Origin: Andrena cerasifolii
Lineage: Eukaryota; Arthropoda; Insecta; Hymenoptera; Andrenidae
DNA length: 64,000 nt
Reading direction: 5' to 3'
Assembly: GCF_050908995.1 (NCBI RefSeq)
Contig: NC_135119.1
Coordinates: 16,678,001 to 16,742,000 of the forward strand
The number at the start of each line of letters is the position of its first letter. The first letter of the stretch is position 1. This document shows positions 26,273 to 35,449 of this stretch, one piece after another. Position numbers and translations under genes: made by a program. The notes below the pieces were generated by a model. It was not told where the DNA came from, searched no databases, and saw nothing but the letters and a program-made list of their open reading frames with translations.

Positions 26273-26564
26273 TATAATGACAACTTAATTTTCTATATTT
26301 TCAATTAAATATACTTAGTAAATTTCTGTTAACCTATTACTTGTTTCTCTGATGTCTGACCTATCATTATATCCTAGACTCACTTTCAGAATATGTAAAT
26401 ATTAGCAGTTAATAGATAAATTCTAAAACTATCACGAACTTACCCGAGTTTACCCTACCTACACAACGCAAAAACAATTAAACCAATCGGGCTAATAGTT
26501 ATCCCTGAATCACTCCCAAACATTAACCACGTATTAGTGCCGAGAAACGTATATGACCCCTTAA

Positions 26565-29462
26565 GCTGTTATGCTGTTAAGAGTTAAATTTAATTTTGAT
26601 GTCACGTAATAGACCACATCTTACAGTTTCCGTGTATACCTAGCCTAAACCTGCATCAAAATCTAAAAACCTGCAGTATAATAATTACCATTGCATAGCG
26701 ATGCATAACAGAGTAAAATGCCCTCCATTTATTTCCAAGTATGAGTTTACCGAGATACTTTCATCTGCAACGATGCGTTCTATGGAGTCCCGGCTTTATG
26801 CCCGTAATTTATTTACCCCTTGTACTTGAAATTTATTCGCAACCTATATACGCTTATTTGCTCCGCGCATATAGGACGTCTAAGAAACGTTACATGTCCC
26901 TGGAGTTTCATTAAAGAAAAAAACCACGTCTCGTATCCACCGGCCTAACATTTACGATGCACGAAGCTTCCTCCGTGAATATCCCTCCGCTACGAGTGGA
27001 ACCTACGCGAACCTAATAGAGCACAATGGCGCTACGGTAATTCCATATTCCGGGCATTTGCGTGACAAACGGTGTATACGGCAATGCCGACGGGTGTCGA
27101 GCGAATAATAAAGAATCGTTGTACGGCGTTGCATCCCGTTCGCGTGATAAAGCGGCATACGTTTCGCGGAATCGAGGAGCGTATTCAAATTCCCCGCCAT
27201 TCAGCCGCAGGAAAAAGAACCTCCGAGATTTCTCATTCAAGTTAAACGCCAGCGGATATTTACGCGCGCGAGCAACCGTGCGTTTCTTTTTTACCCCGAC
27301 ACCGATGGAAAAGCCATCCTAAGAAAATTGCAAATTACTCACCACCCGATGATACCTTATAAAAGCCTTCCGTCGGCTCGCCAGAATCGAGCGCGCTCGT
27401 AATCACTGCGGCGAGGAAACCGCGCGAAATATTAAACGTTACTTTCTAGGAGCTTGTGCGTGGGGCTCCCGTTTCGGCCGGCAAATACAAAAGGAAAGTA
27501 TGCGGTCGAGGTCTAGTCGGCCGAGGACGCGATTAGCAGCGAGCGAGAATAAGATTACTCACCTATCGTGTGAAAACGTCAACAGCCGGTGTATTCCTCG
27601 AACGGGATGTTTTTCACCGCGTCTTCGACCGTCCGAGTCGCGTGGGCAGTCCGCCTCTCTAAGTAAACAAAAACACAGACTTCAAATCGCCGATCCGCCG
27701 GCTTTTCCACCCGACTGTCCCTCCTTGCGCTCGTAATCACTCGCGTGGGTCCTTTCTTTTTTCGGTGAGTCGGTAAGAAAGGGAAAAAGGGAGCAAGAAG
27801 AACGACGACAAACAGTGAACCGCGGCGAGAGAGGTGGCACCATTCAAAGAAGGAAAGGGAGAGAGTGAGAAACGGAGGTTGCGGGGGGGGGGCGGTGGAG
27901 GAGGAGGAGGGAGGGAGGGACGTAGCGAGACGGAGAAGATAGCGCGTAGCGCGAACGTGAGAGAGACGGGGATAAGTAGATAAAGATGAAGAGAGAGGGA
28001 AGGAGCAGAAAAACGAGACGCGAGAAAAGTGGTCAGATAACGAGCACGAGTTTTCTGCACTGGAAGACTGTACGTGATACGAGAGAGTCTCGCACGTCGA
28101 TCACCACACACACACGCGACACCTAAACACACGGGGGCGCGCGCGCGCGCGCGCGGGAAATGCCGCCGAGACGGAAAGGCGTTCTTCCGTCGATCTGTCA
28201 CCTCGTCGGCGAGCCCATCTTTCCCCGCGAATTTTCGAACGCGAAGTGTCACTGGCGCAGCTTCCAGCCGGGGGCTAAGCGGGGAGGCAGAGCGGGCAGC
28301 ACCGACAAGACCGAGAAAGCTTTTCCCTTCGTTCTGTCGCTCGAGGTGCGTGACTGCGTGCGTGGCGCGCGCGCGTGTGTGGTTCCAAGTCTCGCGACGA
28401 GGGAGATCGTCCTCCTCCTCCGGTGCGGTGTTCCTGCTCAGGATCCGATCGAGCAGCCACTGACCCCACGAGACGACGTCGGAGCAAAGGAGAAAGAGAA
28501 GGGACGAGCCGTTCAAGGGAGAAAGAAGATGACCGGAGGGAGCGTACACACGAAAGACGAACGAAGAAACGACGACGGGGGAGGGGGAAGAAAGAGAGAA
28601 TCGGAGAAAGAGACGGAGGAAAATGGATAGAGAGTGAAATAGTGGAGACGGGCGGAGCGAGATAGAGAGAGAGAGAGAGACAGAGAGAGAAAGAGAGAGA
28701 GAGAGAATGTGTGTGTGCGAAGAATTTTGAGAAGAGATCACGGGCGCGTTGCAATACCGAACTCACACAATTAGTAGAGTCTCTTCTCTTCGTATCTTCC
28801 GCCGTGTTGTTTCCCTTCCGAATAGACCGCGCGCGATCGTCCGTTCGGCTCGTCGATCGTACAACGGACGTGCGCTCGAAACCGATCCCCGTACCGCACT
28901 GATCTTCGCGCGATCGGAGCACTGGTGGCAATGTCACCGTTTGATAGCCGAGCGTATCGTCCGGCGGGACACGGGTTCGCGCGCGCAAACAAAACGTGAC
29001 AGCACGTCGGCGCGCTTGTTTAGAATATACTGAATATATTTTGACCCGACCGCTCCGCTCAGGCTCGGCGCTGGCGCTTCGCGCGCTCGGCCCTCCTCGG
29101 CGTCGCTCGGCCGCGCTCGGGCGACGTGCCCGAGCCAACCACGACGCCCGGCCGACCGCGAACGAAACTCGCGCCCTCGCTCGATTGCAAATTACCTTGC
29201 AGGGCCGATGCACCGCGCGGATCCGTGTTTACCGAAATGATAGCACTTCCCTGTTTTACTTTTCCTTACGCCGGCAAGAATAATGGCCCGCGAAATTCGC
29301 TGGCTACTCCGAGGCTTACCGATCCTTATCGTTGCCAGAAAGAAAGATCGTCTAATTAATTGCTGAACTGTTCAGACGTGAGTTGTGAGATGATGAGAGA
29401 CTAAATTTTATGCGAGCTTAACGCGACTTTCTCATTTCTTCGGCGTGGCTGTTTGAAATAAC
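26565..29462. other. Non-coding; strong GC/CpG-rich, GAGA-rich block from about 27400
   Basis: From about 27770 to 28710 the plus strand is heavily purine-biased, with a (GC)n run at about 28139-28155 and a GA microsatellite at about 28660-28705. Minus-strand frames of 334 and 312 codons are Ser/Leu- or Arg-rich products of this composition. The block resembles an insect promoter/5'UTR region rich in GAGA sites, but no transcript can be placed. Confidence 0.45.
28660..28706. repeat. GA microsatellite
   Basis: A near-perfect GAGAGA run with a few CA/AA interruptions. GAGA arrays are binding sites for GAGA-factor-type proteins in insects; binding here is inference. Confidence 0.85.
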
Positions 29463-29930
29463 CTTGATTGTGGGTCCGTAATTTGGTCTCCCCGAATGAT
29501 TAAATATAAGAAGGAATTGGACAGGGTTCAGCGGAGATTTTTGCGTTTCTTGGCTCATGAAGTGGGGCAACCCCTTTCTCGTTATGATCGCGAATATGGT
29601 CCGATTATGCGTAAATTTGGCATTCAGTCACTGGGGTGTAGACGGATTGCTGACGACCTGACTTTTTTATTCAAGATTATTAATGATTTGGTGTGTAGCC
29701 CGCGTGTCAATAGTTTAATTAATTTTAACGTTCCGGAACGTGCTATCAGTTATACTCTGCTCCTTAGACCGCATATCTACACCTCCAGATTTGGTATTAC
29801 CGACCCCATAAGCCGATTTTGCAATCTGGCTAATACATGTTATACGGAGATTGATTTTTTTCATGGCTCCCCTTCCACTTTTAAGGCTAGCGTCCATAGA
29901 GCAGTGGCACATAAGGTTATGCCTGGATAG
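29463..29930 (+). pseudogene. Reverse transcriptase C-terminal fragment of a LINE
   Basis: An open frame of 155 codons with no internal stop. Motifs: LDCGSVIWSP (end of the RT domain, with the usual (I)LxYxSxxWSP form), RVQRRFLRFLAH, then LGCRRIADDLTFLFKIIND, the standard carboxy-terminal segment after RT in LINE ORF2 proteins. The catalytic FADD region is missing, so it is inactive. Open frame integrity suggests a recent insertion. Confidence 0.82.
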
Positions 29931-30069
29931 TCATGCGCATTCTCGTGTTCTATAATCATTGCACTCTGCACGTTTCGTTTGTTTTTCTTTTTCTTTCCTG
30001 TGTAATGTCCGTCTCTACTAGGTATTGTTTATTACCAATTTTTGTTAAGAAATGGGTCTTACCCGTATG

Positions 30070-30288
30070 TTAAATAAATAAAAAAATAAAAAAATAAAAA
30101 AATAAAAAAATAAATAAACAAATAAATAAATAGATAAATAAATAGATAAAAAATAAAAAATAAAAAATAAAAAATAAAAAATAAAAAATAAAAAATAAAA
30201 AATAAAAAATAAAAAATAAAAAATAAAAAATAAAAAATAAAAAATAAAAAATAAAAAAATAAATAAATAAAATAAATACAGTATTCAC
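30070..30288 (+). repeat. A-rich tail, (AAATA)n/(AAAAAAT)n microsatellite
   Basis: About 215 bases of AAATA, AAATAG and AAAAAAT units following the LINE 3' UTR. It yields a spurious Phe/Tyr/Leu-rich frame on the minus strand. Confidence 0.9.
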
Positions 30289-31643
30289 TGGTTATATTTA
30301 GACAGTAGAGCGAACTATGGAGTATCTACCTACCGTATCGTAAACTATGCTTGTAATCATACCTGCTTGTACTGCCATGCAGCGACTAGTTAAATTTAAT
30401 TTTCGAGCCTGCCGAAAGTCAGAATTCGATACCTCGTTACACAACGCCACTGCGATGTAATCATCGAACTGGGACGCGTTTACCCAAACCGAACGCTCGC
30501 AAGTGCTGCGAACACTTAATTACACTACAGGGCCGATAAGAACAGCGGCGCGACAGGTCTTTATCGGTTTCTCTGTTCCGTCGAGAACAATTCAAAGAGA
30601 CTTCATAAGACGGGCAAGACCGTAGGGCTCTTTTCATGCCGTTTCAAACGATCCATCCGGGCGAGTGCCACGCGCAGAAACGCGGCATTCTACCCGGAAA
30701 CGAATCGAGAAAGAGTATCATTAAACCAGAAGCGCATAATCTTACGCGAGGTAGGCATACGACGTCCAACTTTCTCGATTCCGGAGGAGAAGAAAAAAAT
30801 TCAGCGTCGGGTCGGACGCGCGTTACGCATACTTGTCATTAAACGGCCACGCTTCCTTCGTGCCGCAAAAATCCCATCAAGAATTCTAATCGCATCGCGT
30901 ACAAACGCGCCAGACCTCCCCCCGTCCGCCGCGCGATATCATCGGCCAAAGGCAACAGCAGTATCGGAGAGAGCATTGTGGAACATACACTTTCGCGTGT
31001 ATACATTATGCAAATTGATTCCATCGATTGGCCGGTAGGCCCTACGCGCGTACACACACAGCCTCGCCGAGCTGTATTCCGGCGACTCTGTTCTAGCTCC
31101 CTGGACGCAGACAGCTATCCCCGTGGCTTCCATTTACCAAGCAATTTCCAGAAAATAACATCGCATTAGGGAGCAGAAGCAAGAAGCTCTCGGAAGGGTT
31201 AGCTCTAGGAACCGGTGCTTATACTTTACGATTATTTCCACGTTACGATTGCGGCCCATCGCGGTTCGCGCCCCAAGCGCACGATATTCTTGACGCACCT
31301 ACGTGCTCGCCACGGAGTTCTGTGTTTCCACCTATCGCTTGGAAAAATTCTATTATATCCGTGACACAAGCTCGCGTGTGCCTCTTCCTTGAGCCTCCCT
31401 TCTACGGCCACCTTTTCGCGCAGGTTCAGGGGACCCCGCCGCAGGGTGTGGAACGGTATCGGTTCCAAAGATTAAAATTGTGGTCCGTACGGTCTGATAA
31501 TTTACGATTACTTCACGAATATAGCCGTGCCTCGCAGTTTATAAGACACGCTGTAACAGAAGCGGTTGTACCTCGATAACGCCCCCGTGGCCTCAAATCG
31601 TGGCTGCTTATGCGGACGGTAGAGAACTTGAGGTAGATCAGTT
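30289..31643. other. Non-coding, no recognised gene
   Basis: Mixed, moderately CpG-rich DNA. Open frames up to 85 codons, none recognised. Confidence 0.55.
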
Positions 31644-32381
31644 TTAAGGGGAGGTTCCGGTTTAAAAGTCGATTTTTTTCTATTTCTTTTTCGAATGTTC
31701 AACCTTTTAGAATGCGTGTTTAAAGGGATCTGATGAAATTCGTAAAATTCATGAAGTTATAGGCATTTGAGTGGCGGCAAATGCATGGGTAACACCCGGT
31801 TAATCGACGCTCACGTGAAACTTTAAACGCGTTTTTCTCGAAACAGTGTTCTTAAAATCGCTGGAACCTATATCTCGAAAAGTTACTATCCGATTCGACT
31901 GAAACTTTTTTTATTTTGAAGAATATATTTCTGGCTCGTCGAGAAACTATTGAAATTTTTAAAAAATTGAAGATTTGTAATTTTTAAAGGCGCTGAAAAC
32001 ACGAAAAATATAGGGAAAAAGTGATTTCAAACTTAAGTGTCGTTATTTTCTCAAAAAATGTCATCTTTTGTCATTTTTACTGCTAAGTCCACGAACGAGT
32101 TTCATGCCCTTTAATAATCTGGCATTGTTTTTTATTTCACACTAATGGTTCCGGTGCTACAGGTTCCCCCGTTTTGAATGAATTTTTTGACGCCTCGACT
32201 TTAACGACTCCCCAGTACCGTCTGCAATAATTAATAACGAAAGAAAAAATACAGTTCTATAGTTTAAGACATCCTTAATACAATGCAAAAAGTCCCATTA
32301 AATTATATGTAGTAGTTTTCCTTCAATTAATTCCTAAAGGTCACCCGTTTTTATGGGCTCTAGACCGGAACAGCCCCTTAA
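31644..32381. mobile_element. TTAA-flanked MITE (738 bp)
   Basis: TTAA at 31644 and 32378; left end GGGGAGGTTCCGGTTTA, right end TAGACCGGAACAGCCCC, inverted. Carries the core CTTTAAACGCGTTTTTCTCG at 31821-31840, identical to the one at 20771. No coding sequence. Confidence 0.82.
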
Positions 32382-33430
32382 GATGCTGCGGAGGACGTTC
32401 GTACATTTCGGTGTAAAGGGACCCGGTACACTTCCAATTATTGCGAAACATCCCCTCTCTGCACGTTCTTACGGCCGCCGACTGTCATCGAGGCCCATAA
32501 AATATTGTACAAGGATAATCTTTCCATCGAGGTATCCGGCACGGTCGGCTAGCGGCCGTTCCAGATAACGCTTCTTTCCAAATCAGCACTCGATTCCTGC
32601 TATCTCGCTACCGGTGCACGTAGGTATTTGCGAGGCTGCCGATAAGCCGGGCGGTATTTTCTTCGAGTTCACAGGCGATTAACGATCGTCGTAATTATCT
32701 TAAAAGGTTTCCTCGTGGGTGTAATCGAAGGACCGATTATCGTGTACCGCCTATGGAGAGCGTCGCTCTTCTCAATAGCGCGCGAGCACACGATTAAAGT
32801 AAATGGCCGTGGAACAAGGGGGTAAAAATAGAGGGATGCGCGCAAAACTAAGGACGGCTCTTGTTGCGAGGATAATTAAAAGATTCGGTAAAAGGTGGAA
32901 AAATTCGGCCTTCCCCCTCGTGCCACGAATGGAAATACGACAAACAGCGGAAAACTACATGCTCGTGGATGCTCGTCGAACACGCGGTTGATCAATAAAC
33001 TGTCGCAAACGCGCCCGCTTTATTCGCTACATTTATTATTCATGAACGGGTCGGGGAGAGGAGTTCAATTTTCAACGACGGGTTAATGTGGTCGCTGGTG
33101 CTCCAGCCACTCGGGTATTTCGCTTTTTCGGAACAGTTAGGGGGATAAGAGTATCTACCCACGTTCGAGGATGCTTCTGATCGAGGACTATATTACCAAG
33201 AGAGGGTCGCCGTTCGCTGGAGATGGCGTCCCGGCCCGTGCCACGCGAAAAGAAACGTCGATGGCACAGTTTTCTTTATTGCCTCCTACGGTAGCTTTAA
33301 ACAATACGCTCTGTACAGTTGTTTGGTAACTTTAATATCAAACTTACGCGTGTTAAAGGGTACTGTTTTATAATACAATTGTAAAAGTCTGCCTTAAATT
33401 TATAAGTCAGTGGAATCGTCATTATCTGAC
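32382..33430. other. Non-coding, no recognised gene
   Basis: Nothing beyond short unrecognised open frames (up to 71 codons). Confidence 0.55.
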
Positions 33431-34137
33431 TTAAGGGGTCTCTCTATCTTGACGGACGAAAAATGATGCGAACTTTGAGAATTTTTTAAAACAAAACCAT
33501 TAAATATATTTACTTCCAGCTTTGTGGTTTCATTTGTCAATCTTTATAGAATATGAAGAAAAAAAATTATGCAAAAATAGTGGTTATATCCGGAGTTATA
33601 GTGCTTCAAACAGAGCGCCTTACAAAAATCATATGCGCATTGTTGGCATAAAATCAGCCGTTGTAGTTGTCTGAAACAGAAAATTTAAAAATTGGAGTAA
33701 TCTGTATAAGTGTGGCTATCGTCCGAACTACTTAGATTAAATGAGAAATACCGAAAATTAAAAGAAAATGGCAGCGTCTAAAACAGACATCGATTTCTGC
33801 AAAAAAATTCGCTGGTTTTTTAAGTCGCAAATGTCTAACTTTGCAAAAACCGACTTAGTTTTAGTACTAGCGAGAATGAGACATCTACTGAAGATATATG
33901 CCAAGTTTGAAATAAATCGGGTGATTGGTTTTTGAGATATCATGCTAACAAATTCGAAAAACGCGTTTAAAGTCTCAGGTACCGCTTTTTTTAAATTATT
34001 ATTTTTTTTAAATGTTGCTTAAATAGGTACAAATATAGGCATAAAGTTTTCAATTAATATAATTTGAGAGTTTCTCTTTAAAAAAAATCCCAAATATCGC
34101 GCTTCTTTTTAGGCCGTCAAAGTAGGGAGACCATGAA
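33431..34137. mobile_element. TTAA-type MITE (about 707 bp), right end decayed
   Basis: Left TTAAGGGGTCTCTCTATCTT; right end AAAGTAGGGAGACCATGAA is its approximate complement, with the right TTAA changed to TGAA. The core AACGCGTTTAAAGT (reverse of ACTTTAAACGCGTT) occurs at about 33960-33973. No coding sequence. Confidence 0.68.
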
Positions 34138-35200
34138 TAGGCGAAGCTTCTAAATAATGGAACTTTTCCGCCTTGCCTCGTTTGTAAACCATCTCTGTGC
34201 AGTTTTAAAAATACTGTGCTTGTAGAAAGCTTTTCCGATCAATTTGTAAGCACTCTATATACGGCACTTTCAGTTGAAATCTCAAGAATTAAGAATCTCA
34301 CAGGGAATGCAATTCCAGTATCGTACTTCCCCCTAACAAACTTCTTTATACCTTCAACAGTGAGAAATACCTGCGTGTACGCACGTACATCGGGAGTACT
34401 GTATAGTAATGAGTAATAAGAGAACCTGTATAGGCATCTAAATACAGATCGAACGTCAATGTGGCGCCTAGATTCTCTGAACTTTATATCGTGACTGCAT
34501 CGCGTAGCAATGCAACAGGCGCCGATACACGCGCCGGCGGTCGTAATTTCGCGTTCCGCTGGCTTTCCATCTTTCCGTTAATAGTACGGAATATCGCCGA
34601 GAACCCACACACGCAATTACCAGCGAGACTGCGTTACCGAGAAATATCTCTTCTCTTTCTCAAATCGCTTCGCAATCGCTCAAAATAAATTTCTCCTCTC
34701 GAAAACTGCGAAACCTACCGCGTAAAGAACACACTCCCCAACTAATTGCAAAGATAAATCCGATGGAGGCGTTCATTATCACGTAGCGCTGCATTCCAAA
34801 TCGCACAGCGTCGCCATTGATGCTTATCGCGCGTTTTATTTGCGCCAGCGAAAAACAAAAAGGAAACGGCCGAAGACGCTTTAAACGGTTGCCCGAGAAC
34901 ACGGCGCGCGGTGATAATGAGGGTCCATTCTCGCGTGTAGCCGAGTGTATGCAATTATCTGGCGGTAATGCGCGGTTGTCGCTAGGAAGAGTGGCCGTTT
35001 TCTCCCGAGTGCTCCCTTCGGCCCGTCGTCAAACGCCAAAACTATTTAACAGACCGCTGTTCTTTTCAACTTCAAGCGGAGGAAGAAAGTTCTCTAATTT
35101 CTACCTGGCTGTTGAATTTTCTTACGAAATTTCGGATCTTCATTCACCCTCGGCTAACAGAGACGAGTTTCACTAGCACTCGCGCGATAAGTGCAAGAAG
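34138..35200. other. Non-coding spacer downstream of Rpb4
   Basis: Open frames up to 119 codons (34817-35176) overlap opposite-strand frames and are not recognised. No terminator-like or RNA features identified. Confidence 0.5.
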
Positions 35201-35207
35201 GCAGAAT

Positions 35208-35213
35208 TTTATT
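35208..35213 (-). terminator. Probable Rpb4 polyadenylation signal
   Basis: AATAAA on the minus strand, 62 bases beyond the Rpb4 stop. A second AATAAA overlaps the stop itself (35270-35275) but is too close to the end of the coding sequence to be the likelier signal. Confidence 0.6.
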
Positions 35214-35274
35214 GTGATGTGCGTTATAGAATGATCACAGTGGAATACACAGGACCGAATATGAATATTTTTAT

Positions 35275-35449
35275 TCAATATTGTAAAGATCGTTTGGTTT
35301 GTATATCGTCCAATATTGTTCTAAGTTCTTCGTCCTCCAGACGTCCCTCTAAACTAGGGATCAACGCTTTCGCTTCTTCTGGCGTTTCAGGACAGAGATT
35401 CGCGAGCGAAGCCAGCTCGAATTTGTGCAACTTCTTCTGCATAAGTAAA
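35275..35449 (-). other. Rpb4: Rpb4 coding exon 3 (terminal)
   Basis: 175 nt from the acceptor ctctgttgcag (ends 35450) to TGA at 35277-35275. It encodes LLMQKKLHKFELASLANLCP and the conserved end ILDDIQTKRSLQY, the most conserved part of Rpb4. Confidence 0.95.

Larger units (their letters stand above)
24546..26564. mobile_element. TTAA-flanked composite (about 2.0 kb) with nested elements
   Basis: TTAA at 24546 and 26561; left end GGGGTCATATATGTTTCTC and right end GAGAAACGTATATGACCCC are inverted, and further inverted matches follow (AGGGATAAACTATTA / TAATAGTTATCCCT). Inside are a piggyBac remnant (24616-25635), a 110-bp palindrome (24850-24959) and an AT-rich minisatellite (25952-26170). 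Its own transposase is not seen. Confidence 0.82.
29463..30288 (+). mobile_element. 5'-truncated non-LTR retrotransposon (LINE)
   Basis: Starts abruptly within a reverse-transcriptase reading frame (LDCGSVIWSP), continues to a stop at 29930, then a 3' UTR containing the hairpin GGGTCTTACCC and an A-rich tail of AAATA/AAAAATA repeats. Loss of the 5' end and a repetitive 3' tail are typical of target-primed insertion. The 3' end resembles 45189-45412. Clade (Jockey/I/CR1-like) not settled. Confidence 0.85.

Noticed and set aside
27737..28741. 334-codon minus-strand open frame (and 312-codon frame 28275-29213)
   Set aside because: Ser/Leu/Pro- or Arg-rich translation of a purine-biased, CpG-rich block; two frames overlap each other and plus-strand frames; no domain.
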